A DNA stretch of 40,799 nucleotides from Planctomycetota bacterium (lineage in GTDB: Bacteria; Planctomycetota; Planctomycetia; Pirellulales; Pirellulaceae). Below the pieces are notes generated by a model. The model did not search any database. It was not told the DNA's origin and saw only the letters and a program-made list of their open reading frames with translations. Of the stretch, positions 10,768-19,838 are shown piece by piece. The position numbers and the translations under genes are program-made. Within the stretch, counting starts at the first letter, position 1. Each line of letters begins with the position of its first letter. The stretch is from contig JAGWWZ010000022.1 in the NCBI GenBank assembly GCA_018970165.1, positions 1 through 40,799 of the forward strand. Reading direction: 5' to 3'.

Positions 10768-10812
10768 TTGCAATGGGCGAGGTTGCAATGGGCGAGGTTG
10801 CAATGGTCGAGG
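10768..10812 (+). repeat. Three tandem copies of a 15-nt repeat (TTGCAATGGGCGAGG)
   Basis: ttgcaatgggcgagg / ttgcaatgggcgagg / ttgcaatggtcgagg directly upstream of the likely start of the PQQ-like CDS. Confidence 0.9.
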
Positions 10813-10847
10813 ATCGTACACCGGGGATCTTACCGAGGATAAAGTGG

Positions 10848-12173
10848 ATGAAGTCGATACCGTCATGGCATGCTTTGGCAATGGTGTTCCCTTTTTTGTG
10901 TTTGCTCTGGTCACCAATAGGTCCCCTACGTGCAGACGATTGGCCGCAGTGGCGGGGGCCCAATCGGGATGGAGTCTGGAAAGAAACCGGTCTTGTCCAA
11001 GAGTTACCTCCGGGGCAATTGTCCTACGCATGGGAGACAGAGATCGGTCCTGGATACTCCGGACCCACCGTCGCCGAAGGACGAGTCTATGTCATGGACC
11101 GGAACCCGAAGAATCGCGACGCGACCGAACGGATCCACTGCTTCGATTCCCAAAGTGGGAAGTCGTTATGGATCTTGGAATACGCCGCCGAGTACCGGAT
11201 CAGCTACACCGCCGGGCCTCGCGCTAGCGTCACCATCGACCACGGCAAGGCGTATTGCGTCGGCGCCATGGGCCACTTTCACTGCCTCGATGCCAAGTCC
11301 GGTGCAGTCCTCTGGAAACGGGATCTTGAAAAGGACTACGACATCCAAATGCCGATTTGGGGCATCGCCGCTTCTCCGCTAATCTACGGAAATCTCGTAA
11401 TCCAACAGGTGTGCGGTTCGGGGAACGCCTGCATGGTTGCCTTGGACAAGGATACGGGATCCGAAGTGTGGCGGTCGCTGAGCGATCGCGGAAGCTACTC
11501 TTCGCCTATCGTCATCCAACAAGCGTCACAGGATGTCCTGGTGTGTTGGACCGGCGATAGTTTGTCGGGACTCGATCCGAAAACAGGAAAGGTCCTTTGG
11601 GGGCATTCCTTTCCTCCATCGCGTATGCCGATCGGCATCGGTGACCCCGTACTGTCAGGCGAGCAGCTTTTTGTCTCGTCGTTCTACGATGGTTCACTGA
11701 TGTTGCGAGTGCCGAAGGAGAAACTCTCCTCGGAGGTTCTCTGGCGAGCCGTCGGACCGGACGAACAACGCACTCAATCGCTTCACGCGATGATCGGCAC
11801 GAGCATCCTGCAGGACAACTTGGTCTTCGGCACCGATAGTTACGGCGAATTTCGATGTCTCAATGCGACCACCGGTGAAAGGCTATGGGAGGACAAGACC
11901 GCAGTGCCCAAGGCGCGGTGGGCGACCATCCATATGGTACGCGAGGCCGATCGCGTTTGGATGTTCAATGAACGAGGAGAGTTGATGATCACCAAACTCT
12001 CTCGCGAGGGGCTTCAAATTCTTTCGCGAAGCCAATTGATCGAACCGACGCGCGAACAATTGGGGCAACGTGGGGGTGTTTGCTGGTCCCACCCCGCCTA
12101 TGCGGAGAAAAGTATTTTCGCCAGGAACGATCGGAAACTGGTCCGAGTTTCTCTCGATGCGGCGGCAGACTAA
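10848..12173 (+). CDS. PQQ-binding-like (BamB/quinoprotein-type) beta-propeller protein with signal peptide
   Basis: DDWPQWRGPNRDGVW motif and repeated blade motifs (ALDKDTGSEVWR, GLDPKTGKVLW, LNATTGERLWED). The start is chosen at ATG 10848 (MKSIPSWHALAMVFPFLCLLWSPIGPLRA leader) rather than 10701. Confidence 0.85.
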   Translation: MKSIPSWHALAMVFPFLCLLWSPIGPLRADDWPQWRGPNRDGVWKETGLVQELPPGQLSYAWETEIGPGYSGPTVAEGRVYVMDRNPKNRDATERIHCFDSQSGKSLWILEYAAEYRISYTAGPRASVTIDHGKAYCVGAMGHFHCLDAKSGAVLWKRDLEKDYDIQMPIWGIAASPLIYGNLVIQQVCGSGNACMVALDKDTGSEVWRSLSDRGSYSSPIVIQQASQDVLVCWTGDSLSGLDPKTGKVLWGHSFPPSRMPIGIGDPVLSGEQLFVSSFYDGSLMLRVPKEKLSSEVLWRAVGPDEQRTQSLHAMIGTSILQDNLVFGTDSYGEFRCLNATTGERLWEDKTAVPKARWATIHMVREADRVWMFNERGELMITKLSREGLQILSRSQLIEPTREQLGQRGGVCWSHPAYAEKSIFARNDRKLVRVSLDAAAD

Positions 12174-13381
12174 TTCGGCGATTGGGAAGTATTTCGCCGA
12201 ATCCGGACACCATCGCGCACTTTCTCGGATGGGTACAAAAGTACTTCGTCTCCTTCGGAGAGTCCCGAAACGATTTCGGCTTCTCGGGAGTTGCTCAATC
12301 CCACGCTGACCGTACAACGCTCGGCTCGATCCCCCCTTAATCGATACACCATCCAATTGTCCCCATCTCGAAACAGCGAGCCGGCTGGAACGAAAAGGCT
12401 GTCGCTCGAACTTCGATCTACCGAAATACGGGCCTCGACTCGATATCCGTCTCCGAGTGCCTTGCGATCCTCCCATGGAGTATCGAAGTCGATGATCACG
12501 TTCACTCGCTTCTCTTCGACGCCCAAGGCCGATATCTTCAAGAAGGCTGATGGCTCCACCAATCGCACAGTCCCTTTGAGCGTGGTGCGTCCGCCCCAAT
12601 GTTCAATGTAGACCTTGTTTCCCGGTCTAATTCGAGTGGCCGCAGTCGACAAGACATCGATCTTCAACTCCATATCTGCAGGATTCCCGATTTCAACCAA
12701 TTGGGTTCCCGGAGTTACGAATCCCGCATCCTCGCGAAGAACTCGAAGCACCACTCCATCGATCGGCGACGTTAAGCGCATCGATTCATAGGTCCCTGCT
12801 TGGGTAGAGATGAGCGCCGCTTTGGCTAATGCAAGTTCGTGCTCTGCGATGGCGATCAGAAAATTAGCCAATCGGACTTCGCCTCCTGCAACACGAAACC
12901 GATGAAATAACTGATCTAATTCGGAGGCGGAGATCGCGCGCGATTCATTCAAGCTCTTGCCACGTTCGTATTCTTGCTGGGCGAGTGCAAAAGATGCATC
13001 CGCGATCTGTTTCGCTTCTGTCGCTCTGGCCTGCGAGGACTCGGCCACTCGAACCCTTGCTTCAGCTTCAGTCTTGGCTCGCGCGTCCAGCAAACTCGGA
13101 TCGGTTGGTTCGATCACTGCGAGTTCGGTGTCGGCTCGCGATACCGTATCCCCCGGGTGCAATCGAATGCGTTGCAATTTACCGGTGATAGGACTGAGGA
13201 CGGTATACCTTTCTCGGACACGGGTCTCGCCATCGTCATCCACCGTGACCTCGATCGCACCCCAGCGGACAGATGCCGTATCGACAAGAACCGATTGAGG
13301 TAGCAATCCCCAGACTAAGCCAGCAACAGCGGCGAGGGCCAGGAGAACATAGAGAGCGATTTTCCATGGAGCTTTTTTCAA
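12170..13381 (-). CDS. HlyD/RND-type periplasmic adaptor (membrane fusion) protein
   Basis: N-terminal TM segment, VLSPITGKLQRIRLHPGDTV lipoyl-like half, coiled coil, LTSPIDGVVLRVLREDAGFVTPGTQLVEIGNP second half; follows the ABC permease with a 4-bp overlap. TTG start. Confidence 0.88.
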   Translation of the reverse strand: MKKAPWKIALYVLLALAAVAGLVWGLLPQSVLVDTASVRWGAIEVTVDDDGETRVRERYTVLSPITGKLQRIRLHPGDTVSRADTELAVIEPTDPSLLDARAKTEAEARVRVAESSQARATEAKQIADASFALAQQEYERGKSLNESRAISASELDQLFHRFRVAGGEVRLANFLIAIAEHELALAKAALISTQAGTYESMRLTSPIDGVVLRVLREDAGFVTPGTQLVEIGNPADMELKIDVLSTAATRIRPGNKVYIEHWGGRTTLKGTVRLVEPSAFLKISALGVEEKRVNVIIDFDTPWEDRKALGDGYRVEARISVDRSSSDSLFVPAGSLFRDGDNWMVYRLRGDRAERCTVSVGLSNSREAEIVSGLSEGDEVLLYPSEKVRDGVRIRRNTSQSPN

Positions 13382-15762
13382 CCGTGCACCTTAAGCACCG
13401 CAAGAATATCGATTTGTCTCAGGAGTCGAAGCACGGCAAACGAGGATAAGGCAATGGAAGCGATCAAAACCGAAATCCCATAAACAAACCCATCGAGACG
13501 AAAGATCATCGGAAACCGGTGGCTTTCCGTATCCACGGCGAGCGTGGTCCAGTAACAGAAAGCATAACTCAATGGGATTCCAATCGGTATAGCCAAGAGG
13601 GTGATGATCCCCATCTCGGACAGGAGAATTGCTGCCAGTTCCCGCCGCGAGAAACCCATGACCCGCATGGTCGCCAAGTCGCGGGCCCGTTCCGTGTAGG
13701 CGATGAGGGCCGAGTTGTAGCTGACACCAAAGGCGATGAAGGCTGCGAACAATGCGTTGATGGTTCGCATCCAAAATGTACTGCGCGCGATGATGCTTTT
13801 GAAGTTCGCGACTGCTGCTTGCTTGTCGAGAATGCCGACGATGGCAGGGGTCTCCTTGACTTGGCGGTAGACATTCTCGCGTTGGGACATGTCGACCTGC
13901 AGGAAGGCTCCGGAGATCCGCTCCCCTTCCTCGAGCAACCGATGCAACTCGAAGCGATTCATGTAGGCCGCGGGGCCGGTGTAATTGGGAAAGATCGTTG
14001 CGATGGGCAGGGTAATGCTGCGATCCTGCCCTTCCATCAATTCGATTTCGACGATATCTCCTTCGACAGCATCGATCAGCTCGGCGAGTTTCCGTGTGAT
14101 TGCTAAACCGCTACCGTCGGGAAAATCGATGCTTTGGTTCTGTTCGTTGACGACCCGAAACAATTGAGGCTGTGCGTCGAGCCCGATCAAACCGAGCCGC
14201 TTGGAGCGATGTCCATGCCGAATGCGAATCGGAATCGAACGAAAAGGTTCGGCGGCGCGAACTCCCTCCATATGCAAAACGTCCTGCAGCGCGCTCGCGG
14301 AGCAGTTCTCGCGAAACGTGAAGGTCATGTCCTGGCGTTGCGATGCAGAGAATTGATGGTCAATAACATAGTCGATGGTCCCCTGCATGAATGCGCTCAA
14401 GACCAAGATCGCCAACCCCAAGGCCAAGCCGATCGTCGAGAAGAGGGTGATCCATGGATTGGATTCCAGGCGACGAACAACCATGCGAGCTACCGGCCCG
14501 ATCCTGGCAAAAATCCACCCACCACCCATCGTGGCGGAACGAAAACGGGTCGGGGACTCGGGTTTCATCGCAACTGCCGGAGGTAATCGCATCGCAGCTC
14601 GGATCGAAGTGAAGCTACCAAGCAAGGCAACGGCAAAGGACATCAAAATCGCCGCGATCCATTCCCAGCTTAGGCTCGGAGGATCCATCGATGGAAACCG
14701 AAAGAACATCATGTACAGAGAACCCATCCATACCGCAACACGCATTCCGACCACGATGCCAAGAGCAACCCCAGCGCATACCCAGACCAACACGATCTTG
14801 GTGTAATGCCAGCCGATCTCTCGAGGGTAGTATCCGAAAGCGCGAAGCGTTGCGATCGACTCCTGCTGTTGATGGACCAAGCGCGAGAAGATGATGTGGA
14901 GCAGGAACAAAGCGACCAGTAAGAAGATGGTTGGCGACAGAATGGCCATTGCCCGCACTTGGTGCATTTCATCCGATACTCGCTGGTGCGATTCCTGTTC
15001 TGATCGATCGTATGCACCCAGACCTCCATAGGGCTTGGTCAACACATCGATGCGATGGATCACCTCGGATCGATTCGCGCCGTTATGGAGCTCGATCGAG
15101 AGATGATTGAATGCACCCTCCATATTGAAGGCTGGGGCGAGATCTCTTTGGTGCGCCCACAGGACACCAAAACGACGGTCATCGGAGAGCAGCAATCCCG
15201 GCTGGACCACATAAACATATTCGGGAGACAATCCGATGCCAACGACATGCAAACGCTCTAGCCGGCCTGCCATATTCGCCATCAACGAATCGCCCGGCTT
15301 CAGATCGTGAGCTTGGGCGAAGAGCTCGCTGACGACAACTTCGACGCGATCGGATGGTTCTGGGAGTCGGCCGCTTCGCAGATAGAGGCCGTTGACCGCG
15401 TGGCGAGCATCATGCTGGATCGACACCAATCGGCACGAGACTGGCTCGACCATCTCGGGCACATCGACCAACACGTCGCGCACGATCCTGCCGGTCGCAG
15501 ATTTCACTCCCGGGATTTCCGAGATGCGATCGAGAAGCGAAGCCGGTGCGCGAACCAACTGAGCAAAGATGTCCGCGAATCGGTAACTCCGATAGTACCG
15601 TTCACGGCTCGTTTCGAGCGCACGAATCGTCCCGGTCGACATCACAAAGATCGCGATTCCGCAGGCCAGTAACCCCACAATCGCAATCCCCTGCCTCCAC
15701 AGCTTCAGCAATTCCGCAAAGAACATTCGATTCAAGGAACGCATGGCTAAGCCTCTTGTCAC
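13378..15762 (-). CDS. ABC transporter permease with two FtsX/MacB-type regions
   Basis: 794 aa, multiple TM segments, duplicated FtsX-like region ([16 protein letters not shown]... and [21 protein letters not shown]). GTG start overlapping the ATPase stop; an alternative ATG lies at 15744. Confidence 0.88.
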   Translation of the reverse strand: MTRGLAMRSLNRMFFAELLKLWRQGIAIVGLLACGIAIFVMSTGTIRALETSRERYYRSYRFADIFAQLVRAPASLLDRISEIPGVKSATGRIVRDVLVDVPEMVEPVSCRLVSIQHDARHAVNGLYLRSGRLPEPSDRVEVVVSELFAQAHDLKPGDSLMANMAGRLERLHVVGIGLSPEYVYVVQPGLLLSDDRRFGVLWAHQRDLAPAFNMEGAFNHLSIELHNGANRSEVIHRIDVLTKPYGGLGAYDRSEQESHQRVSDEMHQVRAMAILSPTIFLLVALFLLHIIFSRLVHQQQESIATLRAFGYYPREIGWHYTKIVLVWVCAGVALGIVVGMRVAVWMGSLYMMFFRFPSMDPPSLSWEWIAAILMSFAVALLGSFTSIRAAMRLPPAVAMKPESPTRFRSATMGGGWIFARIGPVARMVVRRLESNPWITLFSTIGLALGLAILVLSAFMQGTIDYVIDHQFSASQRQDMTFTFRENCSASALQDVLHMEGVRAAEPFRSIPIRIRHGHRSKRLGLIGLDAQPQLFRVVNEQNQSIDFPDGSGLAITRKLAELIDAVEGDIVEIELMEGQDRSITLPIATIFPNYTGPAAYMNRFELHRLLEEGERISGAFLQVDMSQRENVYRQVKETPAIVGILDKQAAVANFKSIIARSTFWMRTINALFAAFIAFGVSYNSALIAYTERARDLATMRVMGFSRRELAAILLSEMGIITLLAIPIGIPLSYAFCYWTTLAVDTESHRFPMIFRLDGFVYGISVLIASIALSSFAVLRLLRQIDILAVLKVHG

Positions 15763-16505
15763 CAGACCAATTCCGATGCGTTCTTGCGAACGGTATTGGT
15801 TCGGATCTCCGAGATGCGACCGTCTGACAGATGGACAACCCGGTGCGCCATCTGTGCAATCGCGGCATTGTGGGTGATCACCGCCGTGAGTGTGCCCAAT
15901 TGTTCGTGGATACGAGCGATGGCTTCCAAAACCACGGCACCCGTCTTTACGTCGAGAGCACCGGTGGGCTCATCGCACAACAAAACATCCGGTCGCTTGC
16001 CGATCGCCCGGGCGATCGCGACACGTTGCTGTTCCCCCCCCGAGAGTTGCGATGGAAAGTGATGCCGCCGTTCATACAAACCGACCAATCGCAACGCTTC
16101 GCTTGGATCCAGCGGAGACCGCGCGATGTCCGCAACCATTTTGACGTTCTCCAATGCGGTCAGCGTTGGAATCAAGTTGTAGAACTGAAAAACGAAGCCG
16201 ACATGTTCGCGTCGATAGTGTGTGAGCGCCTCGTCGTCCGCGACCGTTAAATCGTGATCACGAAATTGAACGGTACCGCTGGTGGGGATGTCGAGCCCCC
16301 CCAAAATATTCAGCAGGGTCGATTTGCCGCTTCCCGATGCCCCGAGTATGACCAAGAACTCGGCAGCATACAGATCGAGGTCAACGCCCCGGAGCGCATG
16401 AACATCGACCTCTCCCATGCGATAGGTTTTGCACAACCCTCGTACACGAAACACGACCTGTTGTCTCGTTTCGTCGACTGCCTGGGTTGTGGGACTGGAG
16501 GTCAT
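15759..16505 (-). CDS. ABC transporter ATP-binding protein (LolD/MacB-type)
   Basis: Walker [13 protein letters not shown], signature [14 protein letters not shown], Walker [13 protein letters not shown]. Confidence 0.95.
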   Translation of the reverse strand: MTSSPTTQAVDETRQQVVFRVRGLCKTYRMGEVDVHALRGVDLDLYAAEFLVILGASGSGKSTLLNILGGLDIPTSGTVQFRDHDLTVADDEALTHYRREHVGFVFQFYNLIPTLTALENVKMVADIARSPLDPSEALRLVGLYERRHHFPSQLSGGEQQRVAIARAIGKRPDVLLCDEPTGALDVKTGAVVLEAIARIHEQLGTLTAVITHNAAIAQMAHRVVHLSDGRISEIRTNTVRKNASELVW

Positions 16506-17815
16506 GCAAAGTTTTCCAAACCATCATGTGCGTTGGAACGGACATCTGCTGTTGCCGGAGGAGACAACCCCATTAGTTTACTCGATGCGGACAACAGAAG
16601 CATGAATTGCATCAACTGTCCGGAATGCAATTCGTCCAACTCCGCGAGTCTTAAGATTGCCGTAGCGAACCCACGGTCGCAATTTGAACGCAAATGATCT
16701 TCGATGTTCTCAAGCAAGCGATCTTGCGAGTTGCCCGTATCGTCAAACCCGATCGGATCGAAGCGAGGTCGATCCACGATGATGTTGATTTCACCTATTG
16801 CTCCCGAATCGGATGACACATTTTTCGAGAACTCAGATGATCCCGAGGTAGTCTTGATTTGGTCGCTCATCTGCCTCAGATCCCGATACCAGTCCTGCCA
16901 AGCGAAAAGGCCGGGGTTCCAGATTCGAAGAGGGGTCGGTTGAGTGGTCGATTCGTTGCTCGGTACCAGTGCATGCAGGAGTCGCAGCACGAGGTTTTCG
17001 TTGGGGGATGCTTCGTAAAAATGCTGGGACATCCACGATGCGCCTGCGAGTAGTTCCATAATGTTGATGCCGAGCAACGTCGCGGGCAGCAACCCAAGTG
17101 GACCGAAGCATTGGAACGGGGCTGGCTCATCGCAGGACGCAAAAAAATCGTAATCCCCATAAACACTCAGTTGCTTTGCGATCGATCCGGACAACGGTGC
17201 GACCGCCATCAAACGCTGTCTCATTTCGCTTTCGTCGTTCGCAACCTGTTTGTACAGCGCTGAGAGCAATGCCTGCAGTTGCCAACATTTCTCAGAATCG
17301 TCTGCGGCCAACACTAGGAGTGCCCAGTTATCGAGATCGAAATTCGCCGTGGAGGGACGGTGGCAACCGAGCAAGTGGAGCAGGCTCTGGATCGTATCGG
17401 TGTCACTGCGATCGTCGATAAAAAACATGCGTGGCTTGCTACCGCGATCAGCGCGCGACAGGTGGTTCCAGAATGGCTGGCAGCATGCTTGAGCGATCGC
17501 CTTTGCACCGAACGCTGAATTGCCAAGGCTAAGAACAACGACGGAATCGACCGATGCGTGAATACGATTGGCGGTACGAAACAAATTCCCGGCGACGCTG
17601 GCCTGGCGTCGCTCCGAATACTCTTTCAGGATTGCCGCAGGCCGACCAGCAAATCGAAGGAGTCTTGCGTCGGTCGATGATGCGAATGCATGCCGCAGGA
17701 ATTTTGAACTCGGAGTGAAGTCGCGCGCGGATGTCGGTGATGGGCTGGCAGCATCCGATGGGTGCTGTCGGATTTCCAGCCGCAGAGGTTGCAACACATT
17801 TCTTCGCAGCTTCAT
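16502..17815 (-). CDS. Divergent glucose-6-phosphate isomerase-like (double SIS fold) protein, possible pseudoenzyme
   Basis: PGI-like landmarks: [19 protein letters not shown] (cf. GIGGS..GA.A), [23 protein letters not shown] (cf. S..GLLPAA.AGID...LLEGA), [15 protein letters not shown]...[16 protein letters not shown] (cf. LDEY.LG.L..F...L.GVNPFDQPGVEAYK). Catalytic-type motifs look degraded. Confidence 0.65.
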   Translation of the reverse strand: MKLRRNVLQPLRLEIRQHPSDAASPSPTSARDFTPSSKFLRHAFASSTDARLLRFAGRPAAILKEYSERRQASVAGNLFRTANRIHASVDSVVVLSLGNSAFGAKAIAQACCQPFWNHLSRADRGSKPRMFFIDDRSDTDTIQSLLHLLGCHRPSTANFDLDNWALLVLAADDSEKCWQLQALLSALYKQVANDESEMRQRLMAVAPLSGSIAKQLSVYGDYDFFASCDEPAPFQCFGPLGLLPATLLGINIMELLAGASWMSQHFYEASPNENLVLRLLHALVPSNESTTQPTPLRIWNPGLFAWQDWYRDLRQMSDQIKTTSGSSEFSKNVSSDSGAIGEINIIVDRPRFDPIGFDDTGNSQDRLLENIEDHLRSNCDRGFATAILRLAELDELHSGQLMQFMLLLSASSKLMGLSPPATADVRSNAHDGLENFA

Positions 17816-17864
17816 CGAGGCAGCTTCATCGCAGGCTGAGGGAAATGAGTGAGGCTATCCCTAT

Positions 17865-18779
17865 CTAGGTCTTAGCGAGGTCTTCGATCATGGCAAGGGT
17901 TGCGTTGCGAACGGAATGTTTCCAGTCGGCGGCCGCGAATCGAGGTTGCTCGTAGGCGAAGATGATTCCTCGAGAGCTATTGATAATAGCGCCGAGTCCT
18001 CGTGCATCCATGCCATGTCGCACATCGGATGCCGCCCCACCTTGTGCGCCGTAACCCGGGATGAGGATCCAAGCGTGAGGCATCATCGCTCGCATCGCCG
18101 CGAGTTGTTCAGGATACGTTGCACCGACCACTGCGCCGATGGAACCATACCCGGCGGCACCGCAGCGGGATTGCGACAATTGTTCGACGCACTTGGCGAC
18201 GCGTTCGGAAATGGATTGATTATCCGATACAACATCCTGCAGGAAGGCGCTTCCCGGGTTGGACGTTTTGACAAGAACAAAAAGTCCACCGCCGACCGCA
18301 TCGCATCGCTGCACGAATGGTTCAAGCGTATCGGCACCGAGAAACGGGTTGACGGTCAAGGCATCGGCGCCGAAGGGGCTATAGCTTGCAGAGCCCGGTT
18401 CGCCGGATCCGAGGAAGGCGCTGGCATAAGCAGTGGCAGTGGTTCCGATGTCTCCTCGTTTCGCGTCCATGATCACCAGCACACCCCGTTCGGTTGCGGC
18501 GCGGACGACGCGTTCCAAAGCACGCACGCCATCGGGACCAATCTCTTCAAAGAACGCGCTCTGCGGTTTGACGATCGGAACCAGATCGCATACCGCATCG
18601 AGCACTTCCAGACAGAATCGCTCATAGGCTGAGGCGACCAACGCGAGATTTGAACTGTCCGTTGGCCTTAGCGAGGGAGGGAGGGAAGCGACGCGTGGAT
18701 CGAGTCCAACACATACCGGGTTCTTTCTGCTCGCAACGGCTTGGGCAAGTCGTTCGCCAAAGGGGAGGCGATGTTCCAT
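17865..18779 (-). CDS. pyrF: Orotidine 5'-phosphate decarboxylase (long PyrF type)
   Basis: VCVGLDPRVASLP, VKPQSAFFEEIGPDGVRALE, VLVIMDAKRGDIGTTATAYASAFLG, LIPGYGAQGG. Confidence 0.95.
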   Translation of the reverse strand: MEHRLPFGERLAQAVASRKNPVCVGLDPRVASLPPSLRPTDSSNLALVASAYERFCLEVLDAVCDLVPIVKPQSAFFEEIGPDGVRALERVVRAATERGVLVIMDAKRGDIGTTATAYASAFLGSGEPGSASYSPFGADALTVNPFLGADTLEPFVQRCDAVGGGLFVLVKTSNPGSAFLQDVVSDNQSISERVAKCVEQLSQSRCGAAGYGSIGAVVGATYPEQLAAMRAMMPHAWILIPGYGAQGGAASDVRHGMDARGLGAIINSSRGIIFAYEQPRFAAADWKHSVRNATLAMIEDLAKT

Positions 18780-18787
18780 GACGGGAC

Positions 18788-19666
18788 TTACTTGTCCTTT
18801 CGCGTAGGAAGAAATTTCAGAACGTGTTCAGGAACCGGATCCTTAAGATGCTTGGGCAGTTCCTGCGAATCCTTGGCATCGGGATCACTGCTATCTCGTC
18901 CGAAGGGAGCCTCGTCGGTCAATGTCAAAACCAATCGCACCGGCGTTTGTCTTTTGGGAATACGATCGGTGAAGGCGTCGAATACTAAGCCCGCGTTGTC
19001 CGCATTGCTTTTTACGGCGACATCGAGCGTGGATGTCGTGAAGTTAGCAACACAAATCAAGTCCCCGCCATCACCGAGATACGCTTCCCGTCCACTCTCT
19101 GGATCTTTGATGAACTTGCTTCCTGCGAACACCCAGTCCCATTCCATAGCTCTATTTTTTCCAGCCTGACGCACCCAATTTTGGGCGATCGATCCCTGAG
19201 TTTTTCCCTCGTCGTTATGCCACAGTGCGTAGACACGCACGGTCGTGCCCGATGCTGGGACGAACTTGGGTTCAAACGCGACCGGCTTGCCAGGGACGGC
19301 GCCAACGGCCAAGAGTCCCGCATGCACATGTTGCGATTTGGCAAACACCGCAACGATCGCTTCATGCTCTTTGGTTTGGATTGGGCATGCAAACATTTCC
19401 AGCGGAGCATTTCGCTGACAGACGTAACCATCAACGACTACCGCCTGCTCATCGCGTTGGATCCATACTCGACCATCGGAAATGATTCGCTTGGATTCGG
19501 GTGGATCGACGAAGTTCTTTTCGATCAGTTCTTGGATTGCCGATGGTGTGAGCCAGGCATCCTCTTGTGCAAAGCTTGTCGACATCTCTGCTGTAACCAC
19601 AAAAAAACCTGCGATCACGCAGGAGAAGCATCGGATTGCGGCGAAATTTTGGTTCGTTCGAAGCAT
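18788..19666 (-). CDS. YdjY-like domain secreted protein
   Basis: Signal-like N-terminus (...FFVVTAEMSTSFAQ) and VVVDGYVCQRNAPLEMFACPIQTKEHEAIVAVFAKSQHVHAGLLAVGA. Ends 8 nt before pyrF. Confidence 0.75.
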   Translation of the reverse strand: MLRTNQNFAAIRCFSCVIAGFFVVTAEMSTSFAQEDAWLTPSAIQELIEKNFVDPPESKRIISDGRVWIQRDEQAVVVDGYVCQRNAPLEMFACPIQTKEHEAIVAVFAKSQHVHAGLLAVGAVPGKPVAFEPKFVPASGTTVRVYALWHNDEGKTQGSIAQNWVRQAGKNRAMEWDWVFAGSKFIKDPESGREAYLGDGGDLICVANFTTSTLDVAVKSNADNAGLVFDAFTDRIPKRQTPVRLVLTLTDEAPFGRDSSDPDAKDSQELPKHLKDPVPEHVLKFLPTRKDK

Positions 19667-19838
19667 AAGGAGTTAGATAAAAAATTGAGGGAAGTTGGGC
19701 AGGTACATCCTTGCATCTTGAATTTCTGCAACAACAATTGGCGTTGCGTAAGCAAGGTCGGTTGGTTGCATGAGGTTGTCTAGCCGCACTCGAGTCACCC
19801 GTATCCTATCACTTTTCTTAAACGTGGACGAGAGACCT

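Noticed and set aside
11883-12599. 238-aa minus-strand ORF across the PQQ-like/adaptor junction
   Set aside because: Overlaps two well-supported CDSs in other frames; arginine-rich nonsense composition.
13519-14106. 195-aa plus-strand ORF inside the permease gene
   Set aside because: Antisense to a clear FtsX-type permease; no domain motifs.
17916-18632. 238-aa plus-strand ORF inside pyrF
   Set aside because: Antisense to a clear PyrF; composition typical of shadow ORFs.
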